From CBDFKF01 sp965248765 (GTDB taxonomy: Bacteria; Pseudomonadota; Alphaproteobacteria; VGEJ01): DNA of 64,000 nt. The notes below the pieces were generated by a model, which was not told the origin of the DNA, did not search any database, and worked only from the letters and a program-made list of their open reading frames with translations. The position numbers and the translations under genes are program-made. This document shows positions 51,396-60,578 of the stretch, piece after piece (within the stretch, counting starts at the first letter, position 1; each line of letters begins with the position of its first letter). The stretch covers positions 2,170,001-2,234,000 of the forward strand of contig CBDFKF010000004.1 in NCBI GenBank assembly GCA_965248765.1. The letters run 5' to 3'.

Positions 51396-52576
51396 GTCAC
51401 GTGAATCTAAAGTTCGTGGCATAAGTTTTGTTCGACCCTGAGGCAGAAGCGCTTGACGGCGGCGAGGATGTAGTCAGCGGACTTGCCCACTTGAAGGGCT
51501 TGGGGTCTTCGTTGTGCTTTTCGATGAAGGCCCGGATGTCGGCTTCGAGTTGGCGGGTCGAGGTGTGCACGCCACGCTGCAACTGCTTGCGCGTCAACTC
51601 GGCGAACCAGCGTTCGACCTGATTGATCCACGACGCAGAGGTCGGCGTGAAGTGGACATGCCAGTGCGGCCGCCGGGCCAGCCAGGCCTTGACCGCCGCC
51701 GTCTTGTGGGTGGCGTAGTTGTCCATGACGATGTGGATGTCCAGATCGTCAGGCACGCGGGCATCGATCAGCTTCAGGAAGTCGAGGAACTCCCTGGCCC
51801 GGTGGCGCCGGTAGCACTTGCCGATGACGGAGCCGGTGGCGACATCAAGGGCGGCGAACAGCGAGGTGGTGCCGTTGCGCTTGTAATCGTGGGTGCGCCG
51901 CTCGGGCGCGCCCGGCAGCATCGGCAGGACCGGCTGGCTGCGGTCGAGCGCCTGGATCTGGCTTTTCTCGTCGACACAGAGCACCAGCGCGCGGTCCGGC
52001 GGCGACAGATACAGGCCTACGATGTCGCGCACCTTGTCCACGAAGTGCGGATCGCTGGACAGCTTGAACGTCTCCACCCGATGAGGCTGCAAGCCGAATG
52101 CGCCCCAGATGCGCCAGATCGTCGTGTGGGAAAGTCCGGTCTCGCCGGCCATCGAGCGCAGCGACCAATGGGTCGCGTCTGCCGGTCTCGTGGCGAGCGT
52201 CCGCTCGATCACCTCGGCCACCTTGCTGTCCTCGATGGTCCGCGGGCGCCCCGGCCGGGGGTCGTCCGACAATCCGTCGATGCGCTCTCTGACAAAGCGC
52301 CGGCGCCACTTGCCCACGGTATGCGCGCTTACGCCGAGCTCAGCCGCCACTGCCTTGTTGCTCAGACCGTCCGCGCAGCGCAGGATCATGCGGCAGCGAT
52401 CCGACATCGAGCACGCGACCCGGTGCCGACGAACCTGTGCCTCCAGAAAGGACCGCTCCTCATCGCTCAAAACCAGCGCCGCCAGCGGCCGGCCCATACC
52501 GCGTGCCATCGCAATGACCTCCGTTGTCACACCCCGATGGCCACTATAACTGAAACTTACTTCAGTGCCAGGTGAC
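51396..52576 (-). mobile_element. IS630-family element at a TA target
   Basis: The element is 1181 bp. The ends GTCACGTGAATCTAAAGT (from 51396) and the inverted right end (to 52576) match at about 13 of 18 positions. TA lies on both sides (51394-51395 and 52577-52578), as IS630 duplicates a TA dinucleotide. It inserted just after the tmd gene. Fragments of the same family are present at 58288-58440. Confidence 0.85.
51407..52509 (-). pseudogene. IS630-family transposase with a late frameshift
   Basis: The protein starts MARGMGRPLAALVLSDEERS (52509) and has an N-terminal helix-turn-helix (LSNKAVAAELGVSAHTVGKW). The catalytic residues are in VLCVDEKSQIQALDRSQP, HIVMDNYATHKTAAVKAWLA and SWINQVERWFAELTRK. 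After DPKPFKW, near 51488, the frame is off by one base. The family ending (GKSADYILAAVKRFCLRVEQ to a stop at 51407) is in the neighbouring frame, while the first frame runs on to 51397. The DDE residues lie before the shift, so partial activity is possible. Confidence 0.88.
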
Positions 52577-53172
52577 TAGAGTACCCAGCGCCGCGTTGCG
52601 GGATCTACGTCGTGACCTGCGATCGGTGCGGGCAGCGGGTCGCACTCACCACGGCGGGGCGACCGGATGATCCGCGGTCGATCACGATCGGATGCCTGCT
52701 GCATGTGTACATCGCCCGACCTGAAACCTACTGGCAGGCTATCCGCCACGACATCGTGGCCGGGCCCACCGCCCCTAGAAACCACTGTGGTGCTGTCGCG
52801 CACGATCTGAAACTGCTCTTCGAATTGTTTTTCGATGTCGAGCGCGCGGCCATCCGGTTTTTCGACGGTCGCCCTTCCACCAAACCTGAGAACGATAGGA
52901 GCAACCGATGAATGAGGCGATGACCTTCCCGCACGACAAAGCCGGCCGGTCCGGCTACCCTCAGCGGAACAATTTACTGGTACTTCAAGCTCGGCCCCTA
53001 AGATAGCTGGATGGGTTCAGTCGGAGAATCTTGAACGTCCCATTTTGGCCTGGTGGGGCGAGCTTTGAGCCGCCAAGCCGCCCTATCTCGAGGTCCATGT
53101 CGACGGATTTCTGCTTCGGTTCGGGAACGACCTCGGGGTAGCCGTCCGGCGAATGCCGCCTCCAAGGGCCCG
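52577..53172. other. Gene-free stretch between IS630 and a methyltransferase gene
   Basis: This stretch of about 600 bases has only unsupported short frames, for example 52612-52911 on the plus strand and a 32-codon one from 52908. Neither has motifs. No promoter, repeat or RNA was recognised. Confidence 0.5.
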
Positions 53173-53937
53173 CTACCGCCTCCGGCCGACCAGGAGCAAC
53201 GCGTTGGGTAGTCCCGCCAGCGGCGCGGATTCCCACCGCTCACGCTGATCGCCGATCTCTCGGATGGCTGCGAGTTCGCAGCCGCCGTGCATCAGCGCCG
53301 TCACATAGTCCGCCACCGTCCAGTTGAACTCGTAGCTCGGCAGCGAGCTCGACGGAGCGCCCGGGGCCTCGTCCGAGCGGTCGTAGCGGTGAGGACCCCG
53401 TTCGAAGTATCCGCGTGCCAACTCGAGCCGGTCGGGCAAGGCCCGCCAGATCCTGCGGAACGGGTGGTACTCGTTGACCATCAGCATGCCGCCCCGCCGC
53501 AGAATCCGGCACGCCTCCGCGTAGTAGCGATTGATGTCGGAGATCCACACGGCGACGTGGCCTCCCGTGTAGATCAGGTCGAAGCTCTCGTCCCCCAGCT
53601 CCCGCAGGTCGACCGCGTCCGCGCGCAGGAAGGCGATATCGAGGCCGATCTCGCCGGCCCTGGAGGCGGCCGTATCGAGCTGGGCCTGCGAGATGTCGAC
53701 CGAGGTGAGCCGCGCGCCCATCCCCGCCAGGGCAAAGACCGCTAGGTTGTCGCCGCTGCCGAGCACGCAGACTTCCTTCCCGGCCACATCGCCTAGGAGT
53801 TCAAGCTCCTCCTCGACCAGGGCGACGGCCGGGTCCGCCGGGCAGCGGCGCCAGTCCACGTCCCGTTCGACCGTCGCCTGCCAGCCGGCCGAAGCCGCGT
53901 CCCATCCCCTGCGGTTCGCCTCGTGCATCGGCTTCAT
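53173..53937 (-). CDS. Class I SAM-dependent methyltransferase
   Basis: This 254-residue enzyme starts MKPMHEANRRGWDAASAGWQ (53937). The SAM site is KEVCVLGSGDNLAVFALAG with the acidic residue in LTSVDISQAQLDTAASRA; post-motif II is DLIYTGGHVAVW. VLGSGDN is a variant of the usual D-x-G-x-G-x-G, so binding may be altered. The C-terminal part has VNEYHPFRRIWRALPD and SLPSYEFNWTVADYV. It stands alone, and the substrate is unknown. Confidence 0.85.
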   Translation of the reverse strand: MKPMHEANRRGWDAASAGWQATVERDVDWRRCPADPAVALVEEELELLGDVAGKEVCVLGSGDNLAVFALAGMGARLTSVDISQAQLDTAASRAGEIGLDIAFLRADAVDLRELGDESFDLIYTGGHVAVWISDINRYYAEACRILRRGGMLMVNEYHPFRRIWRALPDRLELARGYFERGPHRYDRSDEAPGAPSSSLPSYEFNWTVADYVTALMHGGCELAAIREIGDQRERWESAPLAGLPNALLLVGRRR

Positions 53938-54074
53938 GTCCGAATCTCCGGTGTTGGCCGCGGGCACACGCCAGCCCTAGCGCGTGTCCGTTTTACCTGG
54001 CACCGACGAAAAAAGCATCGGCCGAAGACCGCAGTGTATTTAGGGCTGAGTTTGGCGACGAGGTGTTGCCGGTG

Positions 54075-54401
54075 ATGAAACGCAGGGACACCGAGGTGGC
54101 CGATATGATCGTGGACGGCACCTACCATCGCCTCCTACGCATGCGCTGGATTTTCGCGGACATCGACGGCGACGGTCTCAGGGAACACGTCCCTCACGAC
54201 GATCGAGCCGGTCTGCTCCCGCCGGAGCGTTCCTACTTGCTTTTCGCCGAGGACAGTCCGACCACCGAACCCGGCTCTACGCGGCGGTACTACTTCGGCG
54301 GCAATGTCTACGACGACTGGTCGACCGTACCCGCGCGCCACAAGTCCCCGGACTTCATCAGACCTGTACAGAGTCTAAGGATCTTCACCTTTCGCTTTTA
54401 G
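54075..54401 (+). CDS. Hypothetical protein, possibly a C-terminal fragment
   Basis: This 108-residue frame starts MKRRDTEVADMIVDGTYHRL. The central part, FADIDGDGLREHVPHDDRAG, has a D-x-D-x-D-G calcium-loop-like motif. It is followed by PERSYLLFAEDSPTTE, RRYYFGGNVYDDWSTVPARH and SLRIFTFRF. The frame stays open 5' of the ATG (SVFRAEFGDEVLPV), so it may be the end of a longer protein. It is followed by about 235 bases with no gene. No family is recognised. Confidence 0.45.
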   Translation: MKRRDTEVADMIVDGTYHRLLRMRWIFADIDGDGLREHVPHDDRAGLLPPERSYLLFAEDSPTTEPGSTRRYYFGGNVYDDWSTVPARHKSPDFIRPVQSLRIFTFRF

Positions 54402-54636
54402 CGGGAGCGTATCAGCGTATCGAATGCGCTATCTCGCGCAATCGCACGAAGGCGTCTCCGCCCGGGCCGTCGTCCTTGGCTGACAGCCAGCCCGAGCATA
54501 CGGGGTGCACGTCAACGCCTACCGCGTGACAGCGGTAGCTGCCGCCGACTTTGGAAGCTGTCGAGGAGGGGCGAATCATGCGCGGCTCCACCCGACGGTG
54601 ATGCAGGCCGAGTTCGCAAAGGCCTGAAGCTCACCG

Positions 54637-55770
54637 CTACTGCGCCAGCCTGTTCGCGAAGTCGCCGGCGCGGAATATCGACATCTTCTCCGGGTCGATG
54701 TGCCGGCGCATCGCCGCGAGGAGGTCGTCCGGGGTCAGCGCCTCTATCGCCGTTTCCTGTCGCGCGACGAACTCCATGGTTCGGTCGAGGAACAGGTATT
54801 CATTGAGGATCGACGCGACCGCTGCGTCGTTTGATCGTTGGCGCTGCGCGCCGTCCAGGTAGCCGTGCTTCGCCGTCTCCACTTCCTCGGCGGTGAAACC
54901 CCACGTGAGCGCCCTGTCGACTTCCTCTCTGAACGCCGACACCACGCGGTCGGCGTTTTCCGGCGCGAAGATCGCGTAGCCCAAGAAGAGGGCGAATTCG
55001 ACGATCGATTTGGCGCTGAAACTCGAACCCGCGGAATAGGAGAGCCCTTCCTGCTGGCGGATGCGGTCGTAGAGCCGGGAACTCACGATGTGGTTGACGA
55101 GGACCAGCGCCGGGTAGTCCGCGTCGTCGTCGCGCATCCGAATCGTCAGGAACGCGGCCATGCCGGCATTCGCCTTGTCGGGCATCTCGATGTCGACCGC
55201 GACGGCGGGAACGTCCGAGTAGGGTCGGTCGACCCGAGCGTAGGGTTGATTGGCGCTCCAGCCGCCCAGAACCTCCTCGAGGACCGGAACGATCTCGTCG
55301 AGATCGAAGTCGCCGACGATCGAAATCGTTCCTCCTTCCGCACCGTAGAACGACGCCCAGAAGTCACGCGCCTGCTCGAGCGTGACGGCCTTGGCACGGG
55401 CAATCATCTCGTCGAAGGTCGGGGTGTAGAGCACATGCTTCTCGTCGTAGCCGCGATTGACGTGGCGATCGGCGGCGTTCTCGAGGCGCGCCCTGACATC
55501 GGAATGCCCCGCCTCGAAGTGTGCCAGCACCCCCTCGCGCACTCGTTCGAACTCCGCCGGATCGAAGGCCGTTTCGCGCAGCATCTCGGCGACAAGCCGC
55601 AACACGTCGGGCAGGTTCTCGCGGACCGTGCTCACCGAGCCGTCGACGAAGGTCGCGTCGGCGTTCACGTTGACACCGGCCTTGAGACGGACCAATTCGT
55701 CGCCGATTTCCTGTCCTGACAGCCGCGTCGTCCCGCGCCCGACCATGTAACCGGCGAGCTTCGCCGCCAT
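54637..55770 (-). CDS. M16 metallopeptidase, C-terminal half (after an amber codon)
   Basis: This 377-residue frame is the C-terminal half of an M16 zinc protease (pitrilysin fold). It starts MAAKLAGYMVGRGTTRLSGQ, contains LEQARDFWASFYGAEGGTIS, ADYPALVLVNHIVSSRLYDR and IRQQEGLSYSAGSSFSAKSI, and ends RAGDFANRLAQ. It is in the same frame as the N-terminal half, separated by a single TAG three bases before its ATG. It lacks the zinc motif, as expected for the second half. It could be made by re-initiation at the nearby ATG and pair with the first half. Confidence 0.75.
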   Translation of the reverse strand: MAAKLAGYMVGRGTTRLSGQEIGDELVRLKAGVNVNADATFVDGSVSTVRENLPDVLRLVAEMLRETAFDPAEFERVREGVLAHFEAGHSDVRARLENAADRHVNRGYDEKHVLYTPTFDEMIARAKAVTLEQARDFWASFYGAEGGTISIVGDFDLDEIVPVLEEVLGGWSANQPYARVDRPYSDVPAVAVDIEMPDKANAGMAAFLTIRMRDDDADYPALVLVNHIVSSRLYDRIRQQEGLSYSAGSSFSAKSIVEFALFLGYAIFAPENADRVVSAFREEVDRALTWGFTAEEVETAKHGYLDGAQRQRSNDAAVASILNEYLFLDRTMEFVARQETAIEALTPDDLLAAMRRHIDPEKMSIFRAGDFANRLAQ

Positions 55771-55773
55771 CGT

Positions 55774-57414
55774 CTAGCCCATCAGGGCTTCCTCCGTGCC
55801 CTGCTGGAACGAGAAGCTGACGCTCACCGCATCGCCCCGGTTCTCCTTCGGCAGGAGCGCCACCTTGACGCCGCCCGCGAGGGTGAGCCTCGTAGTGCGG
55901 CTTTCGATGTTCCCGGGCGTCGGTTCGAATGCTTCGCCCTGGGTCACCGCCTTGCCCCCGGTGTACCTCGATACGAGCGCCGCGACATCGGGCGGCGCGG
56001 GGATCTCGGCCCGAGGCGGCGGTTCGTCGGTCGGACGGAACCAGCCGAGCGTGCGATTCGAGGCTTTCAGGTACGCCTTCGCCACCGCCAGGACATCGTC
56101 CGGCGTGACCTCCGACACACGGTCCCGATGCAGGAACATGAGCCGCCAGTCGCCCATCGACGCCCATTCGCTCAGCTCTATGGCGATGGTGCCCGGGTCG
56201 TTGAACGCACGCTCGAAACCCGCCGCGACTTCCGTCTTGGCGCGCCCCACCTCTTCCGCCGTCGGAGGCTCATCGGCGAGCCCGTGCAAGGTTGCCAGCA
56301 TGGCCTTGGTGGCTTCGCGCAAGTCGCCTTCCCGACGCACCGCGGCCCGGACAATCAGCACGCCGGGTTCCCTTAGCTGGAAGGCGGTCACCGAAGTCCC
56401 GACGGCGAGACCGGTCCCGACCAGATTCCTGTAGAGTCGCCCCGTCGGCTCTGTGCCCAGCAGAATCGCCAGCACATTGACCGCGGCGAACTCCTCGTGG
56501 GACCCCGGAGGTATGTGAAAGGCGACGACGACGTGTTGAACGTCGCCGACTCGCCGCAGCGCCACCCTGCGCTCCCCGTCCTGGGTGGGCTCGGCGGTGT
56601 AAGTCTCGAACAACCGGTTGGCGCCGCTGCGATCCGGGCGCGGGATCGGGCCGAACTTCTCCTCGATGAGAGCCACCGCCCGCTCGGGGTCGAAACGGCC
56701 CGCGACCGCGAGGACGGCGTTGTCGGGCTGGTAGTACTTCCGGTAGAACGCCTGCAGGCGTTCGATGGGCACGTTCTCGATGTCGGAGCGTGCGCCCCCT
56801 GTCGTGTTGCCGTAGTTGTGCCACAGATATGCCGTGGACAGGACGCGCTCCTCCAGAATCTTGGAGGAACTGTTCTCGTTGAGCTCCATCTCGTTGCGAA
56901 CCACGGTCATCTCGGACTCGAGGTCTTCGGCGGTGATGTTCGCATTGACCATGCGGTCTGCTTCGACGTCGAGCGCCCAGGCGAGGTTGTCTTCGTTCGC
57001 CGGGAACGTCTCGAAGTAGTAGGTGCGGTCGAACCAAGTGTTTGCGTTGAATGACGCACCACGCTCGTTGAGTTCTCTGTTGAGCTCGGGATGGTTCGAC
57101 GTGCCCTTGTAGAGGAAGTGTTCAAGCAGGTGCGCCATACCGGTTTCGCCGTAGCCTTCGTGCCGCGAACCCACCAGGTAGGTGATGTTGACGGTGATCT
57201 GCTGCTGGCTCCGGTCGGGGAAAAGCAGGAACCGAAGGCCATTGTCGAGTCGGTACTCGGTGATGCCTTCCACGGTAGCGACCTTTGTCGCAGTGGCAGG
57301 CGGCGACCCGGTGGGTGCATCGTCCGCTTCCGCCGTCGCGGTCATCGGAGCGGTCCAGAGGACAGACGCACCGAGGATGAGGACCTGGATGGTTTTCATC
57401 ATGTATGTTCGCAT
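55774..57414 (-). CDS. M16 metallopeptidase, N-terminal catalytic half
   Basis: This 546-residue half starts MRTYMMKTIQ (57414, GAGG six bases upstream) with a signal peptide ending near ATAEADDA, so it acts in the periplasm. The zinc motif HLLEH is at 95-99, in GETGMAHLLEHFLYKGTSNH, and the third ligand Glu is in ESEMTVVRNEMEL. The second M16 unit of the chain follows with DPGTIAIELSEWASMGDWRL. The reading ends EEALMG then TAG at 55774; the family continues without a break into the frame at 55770. An upstream in-frame extension (MPFLNELKELLQIG) exists but lacks support. Confidence 0.85.
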   Translation of the reverse strand: MRTYMMKTIQVLILGASVLWTAPMTATAEADDAPTGSPPATATKVATVEGITEYRLDNGLRFLLFPDRSQQQITVNITYLVGSRHEGYGETGMAHLLEHFLYKGTSNHPELNRELNERGASFNANTWFDRTYYFETFPANEDNLAWALDVEADRMVNANITAEDLESEMTVVRNEMELNENSSSKILEERVLSTAYLWHNYGNTTGGARSDIENVPIERLQAFYRKYYQPDNAVLAVAGRFDPERAVALIEEKFGPIPRPDRSGANRLFETYTAEPTQDGERRVALRRVGDVQHVVVAFHIPPGSHEEFAAVNVLAILLGTEPTGRLYRNLVGTGLAVGTSVTAFQLREPGVLIVRAAVRREGDLREATKAMLATLHGLADEPPTAEEVGRAKTEVAAGFERAFNDPGTIAIELSEWASMGDWRLMFLHRDRVSEVTPDDVLAVAKAYLKASNRTLGWFRPTDEPPPRAEIPAPPDVAALVSRYTGGKAVTQGEAFEPTPGNIESRTTRLTLAGGVKVALLPKENRGDAVSVSFSFQQGTEEALMG

Positions 57415-57805
57415 GGCAGCCTCGTTACGATTGCGCGTCTTGGCGCCGCGGCAGAGCCGGCCCGCCATCGCCCCTGCGGCGGTCCGGAATTGTTCCCCCG
57501 CCTCGCGTATCGGCAGTGTTCCAGGCGGCCTTTTCTTGCACATGCCTGCAAATTCGGCGTCGATCCCGATTTGCAGCAGCTCCTTGAGTTCATTCAGAAA
57601 TGGCATGGTGCAGTCTCCGATCGCGTGCGTGAACGCCATCGAAGCGACTCCCGCGGTTCCATGCAAGCGGGCTGGGGCGCATCCGTCTTGGTCGGAACCA
57701 CGGTGGATCTCCCGCCGGCGAGGCGCCCCCTTCCCACTGGCCTCGGGCCATTCGATCCTGCTGCGCTCAGGCATAGCAGGAGTCCCACATGCGCTGGCCC
57801 AAATG

Positions 57806-57929
57806 CGTCATCGCGCCCGAGGTCGTGCTGAACCGGCAGCGCCAGCGTGTTCATGCCGCGACGCATGTCCGTCACACCGCCTGCAGCAAGCCACACCCGA
57901 ACCCGGCTCGGAACCGGGATCATCGCCAC
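57806..57929 (-). pseudogene. IS66-family TnpB (Orf2) N-terminal fragment
   Basis: The minus strand encodes MIPVPSRVRVWLAAGGVTDM then RRGMNTLALPVQHDLGRD, the conserved start of IS66 Orf2. The family's next block (F-V-F-R-G-R-R) is missing, and the frame continues with unrelated sequence. Only about 40 codons remain. Confidence 0.72.
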
Positions 57930-58183
57930 TCCAGGACCGCGATCACGCGCGCCGGCGCAGACCCGTCGACCGCACGATTAATCCACCGCGCTCTTTCGGT
58001 TCCCGTGTTTGCCTTGGGGTTCCGGCCCTTCTACCTGCTGGCCGCGGCTTTCGCGTCAGTTGCCGTTCCCGCGTGGCATCTTCGGCCGGAGGGACCTCTG
58101 CCCTCGGGCAGCTACCTCGCCGGACCGGCGTGGCATGGCCACGAGATGGTGTTCGGCTTCGCGGTCGCCGTGCTTGCCGGCAC
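57930..58183 (+). pseudogene. NnrS family protein, N-terminal fragment
   Basis: The plus-strand frame has PVFALGFRPFYLLAAAFASV, then PSGSYLAGPAWHGHEMVFGF and AVAVLAGTGKMLTTSV. The F-A-L-G-F-R-P-F-Y-L-L and W-H-x-H-E-M-x-F-G-F motifs are the N-terminal signature of NnrS, a heme- and copper-containing membrane protein linked to nitric oxide stress. The rest of the ~400-residue protein is gone, replaced at about 58183 by IS256 sequence. Confidence 0.7.
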
Positions 58184-58440
58184 GGGGAAGATGCTGACCA
58201 CGTCAGTCCTGCGCTTGATCTCGCCCTTGAGATGCTGAAGCGGATTCGTGCTGTGGAGCTTGGTCCGGTGCTCCTTGGGGAAGGTCGAGGTACGCACGCC
58301 GCCCTGCAGCTGTTTGCGCGTGAGTTCGGCGAACCAGCGTTCGACCTGATTGATCCAGGAGGAGGTCGGCGTGAAGTGGACATGCCAGTGAGGTCGGCGC
58401 GCCAGCCAAGCCCTGACCGCCGCAGTCTTGTGGCGGTGGT
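58184..58440 (-). pseudogene. Chimeric IS630/IS256 transposase scar
   Basis: Reading leftwards from 58440, the sequence encodes part of an IS630 transposase (AWLARRPHWHVHFTPTSSWI, NQVERWFAELTRKQLQGGV). It then switches at about 58286 to part of an IS256 transposase (FPKEHRTKLHSTNPLQHLKG, EIKRRTDVVSIFP) to about 58184. Both pieces resemble the elements at 51396 and 16073. Neither has intact ends. Confidence 0.72.
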
Positions 58441-58709
58441 GCCCGGCGGATGTGGGAATCCGGATCAGCCGGGCTAGGTCGGTTCGCTTGGCATTTCACA
58501 GTAGTCTCACTCTTAGAGTCCGTGGGCGCTTCTTATCTCGCTCCGCGTCTTCCCGGTGGGGAGTCGAGCAAGGCGGCGAGGGTACCCGCCGCAGGTGGTC
58601 GAGACATTCCCCTCATCTGTGCATTGGAACAGATTACTCTTGGAGACAGAGTTCATACCTTGCATACTCCTCGTGGTTTGTTCAAGTTTCTGGAAGAGCC
58701 GAACACGCC

Positions 58710-59276
58710 ATGAATGTGACCAGGGGCGATGCTGAAAAGGCCTTGCGCGATGTAGGCCGGACTCACGAGCAGAGCTTGCTTCTATTCGGATACGGGCTGG
58801 CAAGCCCGCATCTACTGCTATGGGGGGGGTTGTGGGTGGTTGCCGGCGCCGTCGGAGCAGTGTCGCCTGACGCCGCCGGTATCGGCTGGCTCCTCGTCGA
58901 CATTGTCGGGATTGCTGCCAGCGGATATCTCGTTGTCCGTAGCGCCCGGCGCTATTCAGAAGACAGCATACGTATCCAAGGATTGCGGTACGTCGCGACG
59001 GTCGTCGTATTGGCGGGGTTTGTCGCGATGACACTCATGATCTTCGCACCGGTGTCAGGTACCGAAGTTCAACTATTCATCACCATCCTTATTGCGGCGA
59101 TTTACATAATCGCCGGATTCTGGATCGGCCGCAGATATGCGATCGTCGGCGCGGTGTTGGCCACCCTGGCGGCCGGTGCCTTTCACCTTGCGCCGGCCCA
59201 CTTGGCACTGATCGTTTCCGTCCTCGGTGGCGGCGCACTTGTTCTTGGCGGTCTGTGGATGAGGCGAGCTTGGTGA
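58710..59276 (+). CDS. Multi-helix membrane protein of unknown function
   Basis: This 188-residue protein starts MNVTRGDAEKALRDVGRTHE (58710) after GGAAGAG. Six hydrophobic helices follow, for example LLLWGGLWVVAGAVGAVS, VDIVGIAASGYLVVRSAR, YVATVVVLAGFVAMTLMIFA, FITILIAAIYIIAGFWIG and LIVSVLGGGALVLGGLWM. The N-terminal soluble segment is short and charged. It overlaps the next gene by GTGA, so it is made in step with a winged-helix regulator and may act as its membrane partner or sensor. No family name is claimed. Confidence 0.8.
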   Translation: MNVTRGDAEKALRDVGRTHEQSLLLFGYGLASPHLLLWGGLWVVAGAVGAVSPDAAGIGWLLVDIVGIAASGYLVVRSARRYSEDSIRIQGLRYVATVVVLAGFVAMTLMIFAPVSGTEVQLFITILIAAIYIIAGFWIGRRYAIVGAVLATLAAGAFHLAPAHLALIVSVLGGGALVLGGLWMRRAW

Positions 59277-59578
59277 GCGCCCCCGACGAGATCATTCATC
59301 AGTCGATACGTCTTAAGATCATGTCCGCGTTGAACGCCCTGCCTCGCCCGGAAATGCTGGAATTCGTCCGGCTTAGAGCCGTTACCGGCGCAACGGACGG
59401 CAATCTCGGATCGCATCTGACGACGCTGGAAAACGCGGGCTACGTGAAGATCGTCAAGGACTTCGCCGACAGAAAGCCGAGAACCCGTGCCGCCATTACG
59501 GCACCGGGACGGCGAGCCTTTCAAAGCCACGTCGCCTACTTGCGCGAGATTTTGGAAGGCGACGGCGGCAGCTCTTGA
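59273..59578 (+). CDS. Winged-helix transcriptional regulator (ArsR-like)
   Basis: This 101-residue regulator starts at a GTG (59273) overlapping the membrane protein stop. The winged helix is IHQSIRLKIMSALNALPRPE, the recognition part is AVTGATDGNLGSHLTTLENA, and the wing is GYVKIVKDFADRKPRTRAAI. The C-terminal helix (RAFQSHVAYLREILEG) probably dimerises. No metal-binding cysteines are present. The T-x-G-N-L-x-x-H-L pattern is typical of short one-domain regulators in ABC-exporter operons. It likely controls this operon. Confidence 0.87.
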   Translation: MSAPDEIIHQSIRLKIMSALNALPRPEMLEFVRLRAVTGATDGNLGSHLTTLENAGYVKIVKDFADRKPRTRAAITAPGRRAFQSHVAYLREILEGDGGSS

Positions 59579-59651
59579 ACAATTGGTTCAATTGACTGTC
59601 GAATGATGTGGGAGACAACCCGATGACTGGTGCCACGCTACAGCGGTTCCC

Positions 59652-60578
59652 ATGATTGCCGCGACACAGGCGGCATCGAGCGTCACCCCGGATGGAGGCC
59701 ACATATCCGGGCCTGCCGCAGAGCTGCGGCACGTGGAGAAGTCGTTCGGCGATAAGGCGGCCTTGGCCGGTCTGGATCTGGTCGTGCAGCGAGGAGCGTT
59801 TATGGCTCTCCTCGGGCCCAACGGAGCCGGCAAGACGACGGCACTCAGTCTGCTGCTAGGGCTCAGGCGGCCGGACTGCGGAGAGGTACGGCTTCTCGGC
59901 GGCTCCCCCCTTGATCTCAACATCAGGCGGTGCATCGGCGCGACGCCGCAGATCTCCGCATTTCCGCCCAACCTGCGGGTGCGTGAGATCGTCGCGTTCG
60001 TGGGCGCGCACTACCCCGATCCGATACCCGACAATAACCTTTATGCCAGTTTCGGTCTTGAAGAACTCAGGGTGCGCCAAGTGGGCGGCCTCAGTGGTGG
60101 CGAGCATCGCCGGCTCGGCGTTGCTCTCGCCTTCCTCGGCAATCCCGAAATCGTTTTCCTCGACGAACCGTCGACCGGACTCGACATAGAAGCGCGCCAT
60201 CTGCTGTGGGATGCAATTCGTTCCTTTCACAATGATGGCGGCACCGTCCTGCTGACTACTCACTATCTTGAGGAGGCCGAGGCGCTCGCAGAGCGCATCG
60301 CCGTGATTCATCGCGGCAGACTGGTAGCGGAAGGCACACGCCAGGACATCACCGGACAGATTGCGCTGCGACGGGTGCGTTTCAAGGCCTCGGCTGTTCC
60401 CAACATTGAGCCCGTTGCACGCAGCACGTTTGAAGCCGGAGTTGTCACGCTCTACACATCCGACGCAGACCTGCTGGTGCGACGCTTGGTGGAAGCGCGA
60501 AGTCCCTTCAACGAACTTGAAGTTCTGCCGGCGAGACTCGAAGAGGCGTTCGTCAGCTTGACCCGAGACGATCCGTGA
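59652..60578 (+). CDS. ABC transporter ATP-binding protein (CcmA/ABC-2 type)
   Basis: This 308-residue ATPase drives an ABC-2 exporter. The Walker A is ALLGPNGAGKTTALSLLLGL, the Q-loop is CIGATPQISAFPPNLRVREI, the signature is GGLSGGEHRRLGVALAFLG, the Walker B is IVFLDEPSTGLDIEARH, and the H-loop is VLLTTHYLEEAEALAERI. The C-terminal domain (LRRVRFKASAVPNIEPVA and on) is typical of drug or peptide exporters. It overlaps the permease gene by four bases (GTGA). Confidence 0.92.
   Translation: MIAATQAASSVTPDGGHISGPAAELRHVEKSFGDKAALAGLDLVVQRGAFMALLGPNGAGKTTALSLLLGLRRPDCGEVRLLGGSPLDLNIRRCIGATPQISAFPPNLRVREIVAFVGAHYPDPIPDNNLYASFGLEELRVRQVGGLSGGEHRRLGVALAFLGNPEIVFLDEPSTGLDIEARHLLWDAIRSFHNDGGTVLLTTHYLEEAEALAERIAVIHRGRLVAEGTRQDITGQIALRRVRFKASAVPNIEPVARSTFEAGVVTLYTSDADLLVRRLVEARSPFNELEVLPARLEEAFVSLTRDDP

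Noticed and set aside
52612..52911. 99-codon open frame after IS630
   Set aside because: It has no ribosome site, no motif and no neighbour support.
55774..55776. TAG in the M16 gene as a pyrrolysine codon
   Set aside because: Pyrrolysine is tempting because of the methylamine genes nearby, but it is used by corrinoid methyltransferases such as MttB, not TMADH or M16 enzymes, and no pyl genes are in the window.
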